From contig JAUVYV010000001.1 of the NCBI GenBank assembly GCA_030602885.1, positions 1-64,000 of the forward strand: a stretch of 64,000 bases of DNA, given 5' to 3'. A program made the position numbers and the translations under genes. A model generated the notes under the pieces. The model ran no database searches and had not been told where the DNA came from. It saw nothing but the letters and a program-made list of their open reading frames with translations. This DNA is from Phycisphaerales bacterium. Its GTDB lineage: Bacteria > Planctomycetota > Phycisphaerae > Sedimentisphaerales > Anaerobacaceae. Positions 15,438 to 23,972 of this stretch are shown here, one piece after another; position 1 is the first letter of the stretch; each line of letters begins with the position of its first letter.

Positions 15438-15453
15438 TGCGTTTGGAAACCCT
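15417..15453. repeat. 37-bp palindromic repeat, second copy
   Basis: Matches 12338-12374 at 33 of 37 positions. The 9-bp stem is CCAAACGCA/TGCGTTTGG (15423-15431/15438-15446). The C-G pair replaces the T-A pair of the first copy, so the stem is kept. It overlaps the end of clpP copy 2 and may act as an RNA stabiliser or weak terminator. Confidence 0.75.
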
Positions 15454-15472
15454 AAAAACAGGGGCGAATGAA

Positions 15473-15540
15473 TCTCGCACCAACTTGGTATTGAGAGTGG
15501 TTAGCGTCCGGAAAGGTTGCGAGACCAAATTGGTGCGGGA
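15473..15540 (+). promoter_or_regulatory. Long leader hairpin before a lipoprotein gene
   Basis: Arms 15473-15489 and 15524-15540 pair over 17 positions, with one G-U and one mismatch. The 34-base loop holds a 22-bp block (15503-15524) identical to 13725-13746 inside tig. Confidence 0.55.
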
Positions 15541-16161
15541 GTGAGGGCAGTTGCATTGAGGACGGCAGTATCAATCGCGGCAGGATGCCTTTTGAGCTTC
15601 CTATTCGGCTGTGACCAGGCAGCCAACCAAAGGATTTCCCTGAGAGAGCAAGTCCGGCAGTTGAACGCGCAGAACACCGAGCTGCAGAGCGAACTGGCGG
15701 ACATGCAGGGGGAAAACGAGCGGCTGAGCAGGCAAGTCAATGTCCTCTCTGCACTGGGGGGCGATGTGCGGGCAGAAAAGCTCAATCGCGTCAAGCAAAT
15801 CAAGATTGGCAAGTACACAAACTTTTATGACAAGGACGACGACGGCACAAAGGAGAAGCTGATTGTCTATGTTCAACCGGTTGATGAAGCCGGTGACGTG
15901 ATAAAGGCGGCCGGGGCCGTGGATGTTCAGCTTTGGGACTTAAACAAAGACGACGGCGAGGCCAGGTTAGGCCAGTGGACCATCGGGCCGGACGAGCTAA
16001 AAGAACTTTGGTTTGCCACGATGCTGACCATCAACTATCGGTTTGTCTTCGACGTATCGACCATTGTGCAGCAGTTCACCGAGCCATTAACCGTCAAGGT
16101 GGCCTTCACCGAGTACCTTACCGGCAGGACATTCACCGAGCAAAAAGTCATCAAGCCCTGA
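15541..16161 (+). CDS. Coiled-coil lipoprotein of unknown function
   Basis: About 206 residues. A short signal sequence ends in a lipobox LSFLFGC. A leucine/glutamate-rich coiled coil follows (LREQVRQLNAQNTELQSEL), and then a ~120-residue beta-type domain containing FYDKDDDGTKEKL, which looks like an acidic ion-binding loop. The start is uncertain: GTG at 15541 or TTG at 15556 (GAGGG 8 bases before), both in frame; TTG at 15517 would lie in the hairpin loop. The family is not recognised. It is probably anchored in the outer or inner membrane, facing the periplasm. Confidence 0.8.
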   Translation: MRAVALRTAVSIAAGCLLSFLFGCDQAANQRISLREQVRQLNAQNTELQSELADMQGENERLSRQVNVLSALGGDVRAEKLNRVKQIKIGKYTNFYDKDDDGTKEKLIVYVQPVDEAGDVIKAAGAVDVQLWDLNKDDGEARLGQWTIGPDELKELWFATMLTINYRFVFDVSTIVQQFTEPLTVKVAFTEYLTGRTFTEQKVIKP

Positions 16162-16209
16162 GTTGTCCGGAGCCCGAGTTTGGCTTTTGCCGGTGTGTCC
16201 GATTTGCCC

Positions 16210-16237
16210 TTGAAAAGTCCGCGTAATTTCATACAAT
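16210..16237 (+). promoter_or_regulatory. Promoter of the orphan methyltransferase (leaderless)
   Basis: TTGAAA (16210-16215), 16 bp and TACAAT (16232-16237). The ATG at 16244 is six bases after the -10 box, at the predicted transcription start. Confidence 0.6.
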
Positions 16238-16243
16238 CCTGCT

Positions 16244-17191
16244 ATGCGAAAGTTTCTCAACAAGATAATCTGCGGTGATTGTATAGAGGTGCTGGGCAAG
16301 GTTCGCAAGCCGTTTGCGGATTTGATTTTTGCCGACCCGCCTTTTAATATCGGGTACAAGTACGACAAGTACGACGATAAGGTCAAGAGCGACAGATATA
16401 TCGCCTGGACACGGGACTGGATGGCGGCGTGCAAAAAGGTTCTCAAGCCGGATGGCTCTTTCTATATTGCGATAGGTGATAAGTACGCAGCGAATGTGAA
16501 AATCATAGCCGACGAGATCGGCCTTGTGATGCGCAACTGGATAATATGGCATTACACGTTCGGCCAGCAGACAAAGGATAAGTTCGCCCGCTCGCATACG
16601 CACATATTCTACTTTGTCCAGGACAAGAGCAACTTCACATTCAACGGTTATGCTGTTCGTGTTCCTTCGGACAGGCAGCTAATCTACAATGACAGACGTG
16701 CGAATCCTACGGGCAAGATGCCCGACGATGTCTGGGACAGTTACTCACGTGTTTGCGGCACTTTCAAGGAGCGCACGGGCTGGCACCCATGCCAGATGCC
16801 GGAGTCTCTGCTGAGCAGAATCATCGCGGTAAGCTCTAACAAAGGTGACTGTGTGCTTGACCCGTTTGTCGGTTCAGGTACCACGGCTGCGGCTGCGCTG
16901 CGATTAGGCAGAAACTACGCGGGAATTGAAATCTCAGCCGATTACGCCGAAAAGGCAAGACGCCGCCAGGCACAAGCCTGCAGCAAAGAGCAAAAACACC
17001 CGTTTCTCAATGCTGAGGAACTGAACGAATTGAAAAGGCTGCTGCCGGATATGGGTCTGTCAGCGAAGCAGATTATGTCGGATAGGAATCTGCTCAAGCT
17101 TTTTGCCGATCAATTGAGTGTGCGAATGAACAACGATAAGCGATACCGTACAACCGAAGTCGCCACAGCTTTGAGGGATTTGGCTGATTGA
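16244..17191 (+). CDS. Orphan DNA methyltransferase, DPPF type (N6-adenine class likely)
   Basis: S-adenosylmethionine-dependent DNA methyltransferase of 315 residues. The catalytic motif DPPF is at 31-34, followed by NIGYKYDKYDD. The AdoMet site FVGSGTT comes after it, near residue 210, so the order is that of beta-class enzymes such as CcrM and M.HinfI. After the catalytic core there is a ~70-residue C-terminal extension of unknown role. No restriction gene is nearby, which suggests a regulatory or housekeeping methylase. There is no Shine-Dalgarno and the mRNA seems leaderless. The following gene lnt begins within or right after its stop codon. Confidence 0.88.
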   Translation: MRKFLNKIICGDCIEVLGKVRKPFADLIFADPPFNIGYKYDKYDDKVKSDRYIAWTRDWMAACKKVLKPDGSFYIAIGDKYAANVKIIADEIGLVMRNWIIWHYTFGQQTKDKFARSHTHIFYFVQDKSNFTFNGYAVRVPSDRQLIYNDRRANPTGKMPDDVWDSYSRVCGTFKERTGWHPCQMPESLLSRIIAVSSNKGDCVLDPFVGSGTTAAAALRLGRNYAGIEISADYAEKARRRQAQACSKEQKHPFLNAEELNELKRLLPDMGLSAKQIMSDRNLLKLFADQLSVRMNNDKRYRTTEVATALRDLAD

Positions 17192-17219
17192 GAAGCAAAA
17201 GATAAAGCCCGTTTGCTAT

Positions 17220-18896
17220 TTGCTCGGGGCGTTTGCAGCCAGTGGGGTGCTGCTGACGCTTGCTCAGTCACCGGTGAGTGTCTGGCCTGTGGCGTGGGTA
17301 GCTTATGTGCCGTTTGTTCTGATCTGTTCACCGCAGAGCAGGCCGGTTCTGTTGGGAGTTGCCGCGTGGATTGTCGGGTCGTTTTTTTGGCTTGGCAACA
17401 TCTACTGGATGAGCTATGTCACCATAGCCGGCTGGATTGCATTCTGTCTGTACACGGCGCTGTTGTGGCCGATACTGGCGATTTCAATTCGCTTTTGCAG
17501 AGCAAAGAAGATTCCCCTTGTTATTGCAGTGCCCGTTTTGGTCGTCGCTGCTGAAAACCTGCAGGGGCTTTTCTTAGGCGGCTTTTACTGGCATTATCTT
17601 GCTCACAGCCAGTATGCGAATATAAGCTTGATTCAGCTCGCCGACATATTCGGGGCGGCGGGTGTATCGTTTCTGGTGGGTATGGTCAACGGGCTTCTGG
17701 CTGAGCTGATAATTGCAGCCCATCAGAAGAGCATCCTCAGGTCAGCTAATTTTCTAAAGGCAGCTTTGGTCTGTGTTGTGCTGGCCGGTGCAATTTTTTA
17801 CGGGCGATGGCGAACAGGTCAATCGGACGAATTTGTCGAGACCGGGCCACTCGTCGGCGCAGTTCAGTCGAATGTCCCGCAATCGGTCAAGCAGTCTTTT
17901 TCAGCGGAGGAACAAATCTTCGCCGATTTGCTCGAACAGAGCACCGAATGTATTACGGCAGGTGCGGAGCTGGTCGTGTGGCCCGAGACAATGGTGCAGG
18001 CAGTATTGAACGAACAGATATGGCCTTATCTTAGCTCCTCGCAGATGAGCGAGGCCTTCCACAACAGACTCAGTGAACACGCCAAAGACACTGCGTTTCT
18101 GTTGGTCGGTGCATATGACATCCAGCTCAAGTCACAAAAAGACATTGAGGCCGACTTCGGCAGGTACAACTCGGCATTTTTATACCGTCCCGACGGCACC
18201 CAGGCAGCCAAACGATACAGCAAGATTCACCTTGTTCCATTCGGAGAGTATATTCCGTTCAAGCAAACCGTTCCTTTCCTTCATAAGCTGCTTCTTAGCT
18301 TTACGCCGTATGATTACGATTACACACTTGACCCCGGCAGCGATTATACTATCTTCGAGATGAGCACTCGTGGCAACGAGAACGACCGTGTTTACAGGTT
18401 CGGTGCGATGATTTGTTATGAGGATGCGGTGCCGGCGATGGCGAGGCGATTCGCGCTGGATGAGCGGGGTGACAAGCGAATTGACTGGCTGGTAAACATA
18501 AGCAACGACGGGTGGTTCGTAAAATTCAGCGACGGCAAAGTAAAACCGAGCACCGAGCTGGCTCAGCACACGGCTATCTGTGCGTTCAGGGCTGTGGAAA
18601 ACCGCGTTGCTGTCCTGCGAAGCGTCAACACGGGGATAAGCTGTCTGATTGATACGCTCGGACGAATCAAAGACGGCTTTCTCGCGGGCAATCTGCCGAG
18701 GAATGCGATGGACAGGCGGGGAATGGCCGGCTGGTTTGTTGACCGGATACCAATAGATAAGAGGACAACGTTTTTCAGCAGGTTCGGGCGGTGGCTGGAC
18801 TACTTGTGTGAGATATGCCTCGGCTTGCTCGTTATGATTCAGCTTCGCGGATTGTTTTCAAGAAAAGACGGAAGAACTCAGAGGGCAAAAAATTAG
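17220..18896 (+). CDS. lnt: Apolipoprotein N-acyltransferase
   Basis: Inner-membrane enzyme adding the third acyl chain to lipoproteins. 558 residues from TTG at 17220: about six N-terminal membrane helices, a nitrilase-like periplasmic domain (about 230-500) and one C-terminal helix. The catalytic triad is visible as Glu256 (VVWPETM), Lys335 (RYSKIHLVPFGEY) and Cys399 (GAMICYED). The frame is open upstream to CTG at 17184, which has GAGGG six bases before it, whereas TTG 17220 has no ribosome-binding site and cuts into the first helix. CTG initiation overlapping the methyltransferase stop is therefore possible. Several lipoproteins in the window are candidate substrates. Confidence 0.93.
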   Translation: MLGAFAASGVLLTLAQSPVSVWPVAWVAYVPFVLICSPQSRPVLLGVAAWIVGSFFWLGNIYWMSYVTIAGWIAFCLYTALLWPILAISIRFCRAKKIPLVIAVPVLVVAAENLQGLFLGGFYWHYLAHSQYANISLIQLADIFGAAGVSFLVGMVNGLLAELIIAAHQKSILRSANFLKAALVCVVLAGAIFYGRWRTGQSDEFVETGPLVGAVQSNVPQSVKQSFSAEEQIFADLLEQSTECITAGAELVVWPETMVQAVLNEQIWPYLSSSQMSEAFHNRLSEHAKDTAFLLVGAYDIQLKSQKDIEADFGRYNSAFLYRPDGTQAAKRYSKIHLVPFGEYIPFKQTVPFLHKLLLSFTPYDYDYTLDPGSDYTIFEMSTRGNENDRVYRFGAMICYEDAVPAMARRFALDERGDKRIDWLVNISNDGWFVKFSDGKVKPSTELAQHTAICAFRAVENRVAVLRSVNTGISCLIDTLGRIKDGFLAGNLPRNAMDRRGMAGWFVDRIPIDKRTTFFSRFGRWLDYLCEICLGLLVMIQLRGLFSRKDGRTQRAKN

Positions 18897-18908
18897 GGCG
18901 AGCAGGAA

Positions 18909-19943
18909 ATGAAAACAGAACATGTATGGTTTAGGAAGGTGAGTGGTTTGTCGCTTTATCTCTTGGTGCTGGGCCTTCTGGTTTTTGGCTGTGGCGAATC
19001 GGGTCGGCTTTCTCACGGTGTTTCCACAGGTTTGTTGGCTGAGAGCTTGAGAGCCGAGGCGACGCAAATAGTGCGAGAGGGCCTGGCGGATGACGACCCA
19101 CGAGTCAGAGCCAATGCCATCGAAGTTGTTGCGTCAACGAGACAAGCTGAGCTTATGGGCGAGGTACGGCTGTTGCTCAGGGACGAATATGTGCCGGTGC
19201 GGTTTTCTGCTGCGTTGGCAGTCGGTGACACGAGGTACTCGCTCGCGAGGAGCGACGTTGCACAGTTGCTGAAAGATGAAAACGAAAATGTCAGGATTGC
19301 CGCCGCGTATGCGATGGACAAGCTCGGGGCCGGCGGCGGCATGGACCTTGTTCGAAAGGCGATAGAAAGCAGGGACCTGAGCGTAAGAGCCAACGCGGCA
19401 TTGCTGCTGGGCAAGAGCGCCGACAGAAGCGCGGTGAAGCTGCTTTACTGGGCGATGCGCGACGACAATTCGGATGACAAAGTTCGGCTCAATGCGGCCG
19501 AAGCGATAGCGCGGCTTGGCGACGAAGAGATATTTCGGAAGTTGTGGGCCATGCTGATAAGTGCCTATGCGGACGACAGGGTTATGGGGGTGGCTGCGAT
19601 GGGGGCTCTGGGGACGGTGCAGGCCAGGGATGTCCTGCTTACGATGCTCGACGACGACGTTGTGGAAGTCCGGCTGGCAGCGGCCGAGCAGTTGGGGAAG
19701 TTCGGCGATATTAGCGGAGAAGAGAAGGTTCTTGAGGTATTCACGGGTGGCTTGACTGAGGTACAGGATAGTGAGGGTCTCGAACGGGTGAATCGGTGGG
19801 CAGCACTGGCTATAGGGGAGATAGGTACTGAGCGGCTGGCTGGATATCTGCCGGGGCTTTTGAAAAATGAGTCAAAGTTCGTCCGTATGGCGGCGGCAAA
19901 GGCGGTTTTCCGATGCCTGCTCCGCAAGCATATCGGACGGTGA
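18909..19943 (+). CDS. HEAT-repeat lipoprotein
   Basis: 344 residues. The signal sequence has a lipobox LLVFGC. Armadillo/HEAT-type helical pairs follow throughout: repeated units such as DDDPRVRANAIEVVA, NENVRIAAAYAMDKLG, RDLSVRANAALLLGKS and DDVVEVRLAAAEQLGKFG. This architecture serves protein-protein contact, presumably in the periplasm on a membrane anchor. AGCAGGA precedes the ATG. It starts 12 bp after lnt and is probably in the same transcript. No enzymatic motif is seen. Confidence 0.85.
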   Translation: MKTEHVWFRKVSGLSLYLLVLGLLVFGCGESGRLSHGVSTGLLAESLRAEATQIVREGLADDDPRVRANAIEVVASTRQAELMGEVRLLLRDEYVPVRFSAALAVGDTRYSLARSDVAQLLKDENENVRIAAAYAMDKLGAGGGMDLVRKAIESRDLSVRANAALLLGKSADRSAVKLLYWAMRDDNSDDKVRLNAAEAIARLGDEEIFRKLWAMLISAYADDRVMGVAAMGALGTVQARDVLLTMLDDDVVEVRLAAAEQLGKFGDISGEEKVLEVFTGGLTEVQDSEGLERVNRWAALAIGEIGTERLAGYLPGLLKNESKFVRMAAAKAVFRCLLRKHIGR

Positions 19944-20023
19944 AGTTAGGGAGAGAGACCCACAGCCCCAAAATTACCAGAATTAACTTGACCTGAACGG
20001 CCTGAAAACGTACAATTATATTG

Positions 20024-20053
20024 TTTACACGATGTGAGGTGGTGGTGTATAAT
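20024..20053 (+). promoter_or_regulatory. Promoter upstream of the coiled-coil gene
   Basis: TTTACA (20024-20029), 18 bp and TATAAT (20048-20053), about 48 bp before the TTG start. Confidence 0.55.
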
Positions 20054-20101
20054 CCGCACACCTGCTGGGGAATTTAGTAAATTTAGTGAAAGGAGCTAAT
20101 C

Positions 20102-20974
20102 TTGAGCGGGCTTACGAAGATTTTGGTGATTCTGCTGACGCTGGCATCAATTTTTCTGTGTGGTATCGTGGTCACTTACGTTGCCAACGCTGACAATTTC
20201 AGGCAGAAATATACCGGCCTGAAGGCGGATCGAGACGGTCTGAGCAGGAAGGTTGACAGTCTCAACAGACAGTTAGAGGAAAAAATCGCGGGAAAGGACG
20301 AGCTTGAGAAGAGACTGAATGAGGAGATTGCATCCCTGAAGAGAGCAGCAGGTGATTTGCAGACAAGTCTTAAAACGGCAGAGAGGGAGAAGGCGAAACT
20401 GGAAGAGAAGGTCAACAGTTGGGTAAGCGTTGTCGAGTCGTTTTCGGCGACAGCGGAAGACAAACAGTTATTACTGAACAAGACGCTCGATGATCTCAAT
20501 ACCCTGAAAGAAGAACAGATCAAAGAGCAGAAAAAGCTTGCCGAGGCCAATACCGCTCTTGTTGAGAGGATGGCCATTATAGAAACACTTGAGACTGGGA
20601 AGAGACGTCTGATAGAAGAAAAAAGCGATTTACAGAACAGGTTAGACCAGCTTTTGCAGTCGAGCGGCAAGGTCGCTGCGGTCACTGCGCCGGTGACACC
20701 GGCCAGGGCCATAGCTCGACCGGCAGGGCCCTTGACCGAGGATATTGCCCTGAAGGGTCTCGTGTCCGGTGTGGATTTGAAGAATTCCTGGGCCAGCGTA
20801 TCGATTGGCTCGGCGGATGGAGTGAAACAGGGAATGCGATTTCATGTCACGCGCGGCAGCGAGTTTATATGCGACATTTTGATTATAGATGTCGATACGG
20901 ACAAAGCACTCGGTGTTCTCGAGCTGGTGCAGCAGGCCCCCAGGGTGGGGGATAACATATCGACTAATCTGTAG
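20102..20974 (+). CDS. Membrane-anchored coiled-coil protein
   Basis: 290 residues starting at TTG 20102, seven bases after GGAG. One membrane helix (about 6-28, ILVILLTLASIFLCGIVV) is followed by a long coiled coil (about 35-195) rich in Lys/Glu/Leu, a short Pro/Ala linker (VTAPVTPARAIARP), and a ~80-residue beta-type C-terminal domain with SIGSADGVKQGMRFHVTRG and LGVLELV. The last part resembles small barrel domains that sit after coiled coils in envelope proteins. It lies just upstream of the rod-shape genes, which suggests, but does not prove, a link to envelope or shape. Confidence 0.82.
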   Translation: MSGLTKILVILLTLASIFLCGIVVTYVANADNFRQKYTGLKADRDGLSRKVDSLNRQLEEKIAGKDELEKRLNEEIASLKRAAGDLQTSLKTAEREKAKLEEKVNSWVSVVESFSATAEDKQLLLNKTLDDLNTLKEEQIKEQKKLAEANTALVERMAIIETLETGKRRLIEEKSDLQNRLDQLLQSSGKVAAVTAPVTPARAIARPAGPLTEDIALKGLVSGVDLKNSWASVSIGSADGVKQGMRFHVTRGSEFICDILIIDVDTDKALGVLELVQQAPRVGDNISTNL

Positions 20975-21049
20975 TGTGGCGTGTTTGTATTAGCGTGTGT
21001 TTTTCTGTCGTATCCGAAAAAGTATTCTGAGTTTTCTTAGAGGTAGCAA

Positions 21050-21208
21050 ATGGCTTTCAATATTCCAGCTCGCCTCGGCAAGCCGGCGGCACCAAGCAAC
21101 CTTTATACGGTTATTCTTGCTGTTGCATTTAGCGTGGTGCTGGCAACAACTGTGTTCGTAGCTTACAAGTGCTATATTCAATATGGCACTTTTTTCAAAA
21201 TACCATAG
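21050..21208 (+). CDS. 52-aa single-pass membrane protein next to mreB
   Basis: ATG at 21050 is preceded by AGAGGT at six bases. The product starts MAFNIPARLGKPAAP, then has one membrane helix of about 20 residues (TVILAVAFSVVLATTVFVAY) and ends KCYIQYGTFFKIP. The good ribosome-binding site, the clean membrane segment and the position in the gap between the coiled-coil gene and mreB argue for a real gene. The function is unknown. It could be a small envelope or rod-complex component. Confidence 0.65.
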   Translation: MAFNIPARLGKPAAPSNLYTVILAVAFSVVLATTVFVAYKCYIQYGTFFKIP

Positions 21209-21288
21209 CCGATTGGCTGTTGAGCAAAGACATCAGGCGCGATAGAATGCACCTGGTGAGCCCAATATAACAGAGAAGGGAGTCGAGT

Positions 21289-22341
21289 GTGCTGCTGGAC
21301 ACGATCTTAGGCTGGTTCAGTATGGATATGGGTATCGACCTCGGTACCTGTACCACACTTGTTTGTGTCCGCGGCAAAGGGATTGTCCTCAATGAACCCT
21401 CCGTAGTCGCAGTTCGCAAAGGGACCAATGTTGTGCTCAACCACGGCGAGGCCGTTGGTCTTGTCGCCCACGAGATGCTTGGCAAAACACCCGGCTCAAT
21501 AAGCGCGATAAGGCCTTTGAAAGACGGCGTTATCAGTGACTTTGAAATCACAGAGGCCATGTTAGGCTATTTCATTCGGAAGGTGCACGGTCGTGGAGGG
21601 TTGATAAGGCCTCGCGTTGTGGTTGCTGTGCCGAGCGGGATAACCGCAGTTGAGCGAAGGGCGGTCATCGACAGCGCCGAACGTGCAGGCGCCCGCAGAG
21701 TCTATCTTGTGGATGAGCCGATGGCGGCCGGTATCGGGGCAGGGCTGCCGATTACGGATCCTACGGCCTCGATGATTGTCGATATCGGCGGCGGAACGAC
21801 GGAAGTAGCTATTATGAGCTTGGCCGATATTGCCACCTGTGAATCAATCCGCATCGGCGGCGACGACATGGATGAGGGCGTGATTAATCATCTCAAAAGA
21901 ACCTACAATTTGCTCGTCGGTGAGACCAGAGCGGAGAAGGTCAAGATTCAGATTGGCTCTGCGGCTCCGCTGGAAGAGGAGCTGACAATGGAAGTGGCGG
22001 GCAGAGATACGATATCCGGCCTGCCGAGAAAAATTGTCATAACCAGTGAGGAGATTCGTGAAGCTCTCCGCGAGCCGATTGCCGCGATAATAGATGCCGT
22101 CACGGTTGCGCTCGAAAAGACCGAGCCCGAGCTGGCTGCGGATTTGATTGACAACGGGATACATATCTGCGGCGGTGGCGCGCTTCTTCGCGGGATGGAT
22201 ACGGTTCTGGCAAATGCGACGGGCTTGAGAGTCGAGCGGGTCGAGGACCCTCTTAGTGCGGTAGCGCGTGGGACAAGCGTGTATCTTGAGAACCTGGAGC
22301 TTTGGAAGGATACGATGGACCACAGTGAGTACGGGTGGTAG
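21289..22341 (+). CDS. mreB: Rod-shape actin homologue MreB
   Basis: ATP-binding cytoskeletal protein directing lateral wall growth. 350 residues with GTG start behind GAAGGGAGTCGAG. Phosphate-1 loop GIDLGTCTTLVCV, the PSGITAVERRAV segment, phosphate-2 DIGGGTTEVA and the adenosine-binding GGGALLRGMD are all present. It opens the mreB-mreC-mreD-PBP2 cluster, the core of the elongasome. This is full length for the family. Confidence 0.98.
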   Translation: MLLDTILGWFSMDMGIDLGTCTTLVCVRGKGIVLNEPSVVAVRKGTNVVLNHGEAVGLVAHEMLGKTPGSISAIRPLKDGVISDFEITEAMLGYFIRKVHGRGGLIRPRVVVAVPSGITAVERRAVIDSAERAGARRVYLVDEPMAAGIGAGLPITDPTASMIVDIGGGTTEVAIMSLADIATCESIRIGGDDMDEGVINHLKRTYNLLVGETRAEKVKIQIGSAAPLEEELTMEVAGRDTISGLPRKIVITSEEIREALREPIAAIIDAVTVALEKTEPELAADLIDNGIHICGGGALLRGMDTVLANATGLRVERVEDPLSAVARGTSVYLENLELWKDTMDHSEYGW

Positions 22342-22385
22342 CGGCAGGCACTCGACAGTTGTCGTTCGGCAATTGTTGGTTAGTT

Positions 22386-23222
22386 ATGGCAAGGAAGCAC
22401 ATAAGAGTCTGGGTTCCCAAACGCCGAATATCACGTTTTGGGGCACCCTCCAGAAGGATGTTGTTCACCTGGTTTATGCTGGTCGGGTTGATCTTTCTGT
22501 TTGCTCCACAGAGCTTGACTAATAGATTTCAATTCACCTTTGCTCGTATTTTCCGCTGGCCGCTAAGCATTGGCAGAAATATTCCGCTCTTGGTGCGCGC
22601 CGACAAGTTGCCTGAAAATGCCGCCGGCCGCAGAGAAGCTCGGTATCAGAACTATATTGCATACCTCGAAGAGCAACTGCGACAGAAGCAGCAGACGGTC
22701 GAGGCGCTGTCGGGGCTGCGGAGCAGATTCCACGCCCTCGAAGGGGCAAAGCTGGTGCCGGCGGATGTGATTACGCGCTCTATCACCGGATTAAACAACG
22801 AATTGCTCATAAACCGCGGCAGCGACGATGGGCTGGCGGCTGATATGTTCGTGATGGGTGACAACAGCGTTATTGGTACTATCTGTGACGTTGCCGCGCG
22901 CACGGGCAGGGTCAAGCTGTTCACAGACGTCTCACTCGTAACACAGGTGAGAGTGGGAAAACTACAAGTGGATATGTTGATGCAGGGTGTGGGGAACAGC
23001 TCCGCCAGGATCAGGCTGATACCTGTTAAGCACAAGGTCAATCCTGGAGACTTTGTGTTTGCAAAAGCCAGGCCGGGATTTCTTGACGGCCCTATGATTG
23101 TTGGGACGGTGGAGCAGTGCAGAAGAGATGATGACAATCCTTCGCTCTGGGACATAACGGTCAGGCCGGTCTGCGATATGGAACGGCTGAGCAGCGTAGC
23201 TGTAGTAGTAATGAACCCGTGA
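22386..23222 (+). CDS. mreC: Rod-shape determining protein MreC
   Basis: Bitopic periplasmic scaffold linking MreB/MreD to PBP2. ATG at 22386 gives 278 residues: a basic cytoplasmic start (MARKHIRVWVPKRRISR), one membrane helix (about 23-41), a coiled coil (about 75-110) and two small beta-barrels with the INRGSDDGL and VNPGDFVFAKA segments usual for MreC. It lies 44 bp after mreB. Confidence 0.93.
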   Translation: MARKHIRVWVPKRRISRFGAPSRRMLFTWFMLVGLIFLFAPQSLTNRFQFTFARIFRWPLSIGRNIPLLVRADKLPENAAGRREARYQNYIAYLEEQLRQKQQTVEALSGLRSRFHALEGAKLVPADVITRSITGLNNELLINRGSDDGLAADMFVMGDNSVIGTICDVAARTGRVKLFTDVSLVTQVRVGKLQVDMLMQGVGNSSARIRLIPVKHKVNPGDFVFAKARPGFLDGPMIVGTVEQCRRDDDNPSLWDITVRPVCDMERLSSVAVVVMNP

Positions 23223-23356
23223 CAAGACAGGCCAGCCGCGGCAGAGACGCCGCGTCTCGACGGGACGGCCAGGGGCTGAGGTCTGAGATTCATAGTGATT
23301 AAGAGCTTTGAGTCCTTCGGGTTGTACTTTTTGGGCCTTTTGACAGAGGGTGTTAG

Positions 23357-23857
23357 ATGCGCTGGTTGCGGTTCGCGGTGCTCGTTCTATTCATCACGAT
23401 ATTACAGGCCGGCAGCTTGTTGGACGTAATAGCCGTAACGCATCTGAGCGTCAGACCGGATTTACTGTTGATTCTTCTGGTGTTTTTCGCAGTTTCCTGT
23501 GACAGCACCGAGGCAATTATAACCTCCTTCACTATAGGTTTTGCCGCCGACCTTATTGGCTCTGTGATGGGGCCCCGCATGGTCGGCTTCGGGCTTTTGG
23601 GGACCGCTTTGGCATATCTGCATCGTGTGGTTGCCATCCGGAAGATGCCGCACCAATCGGCCGCAGTCTTTGTCGCGTGTTTCCTGACAGGGGCGCTGGT
23701 GAGTTTCCTGACTTTTCTGACGGGCCAGCCGATGGGCCCGAGAGCCTACACCGCTCTTTTGGGGACAAGCATATACTCGGCAGTGGTCGGTCCGTTTTTG
23801 TTCTTGCCTCTGGCGTGGTGGATGCGTATAAAGACAAATCGCCTCAGCCGGGCTTAG
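23357..23857 (+). CDS. mreD: Rod-shape determining protein MreD
   Basis: Polytopic inner-membrane protein of 166 residues with about five helices, including RPDLLLILLVFFAVSC and the conserved-type GFAADLIGSVMGPRMVGFG. Its position between mreC and a class-B PBP confirms the call. It probably tethers MreB filaments to the wall synthases. Confidence 0.9.
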   Translation: MRWLRFAVLVLFITILQAGSLLDVIAVTHLSVRPDLLLILLVFFAVSCDSTEAIITSFTIGFAADLIGSVMGPRMVGFGLLGTALAYLHRVVAIRKMPHQSAAVFVACFLTGALVSFLTFLTGQPMGPRAYTALLGTSIYSAVVGPFLFLPLAWWMRIKTNRLSRA

Positions 23858-23972
23858 AGCATGTCCCGGCCGCCCTCGCAGAGAGTGGGGCCCTGGATAT
23901 CGGTGAGAAAGGCATCGGCGGTTGCGTCGTATGCGAGGGCCGCTGTGCGAGAACGTGATAGCATGAGCTGCC

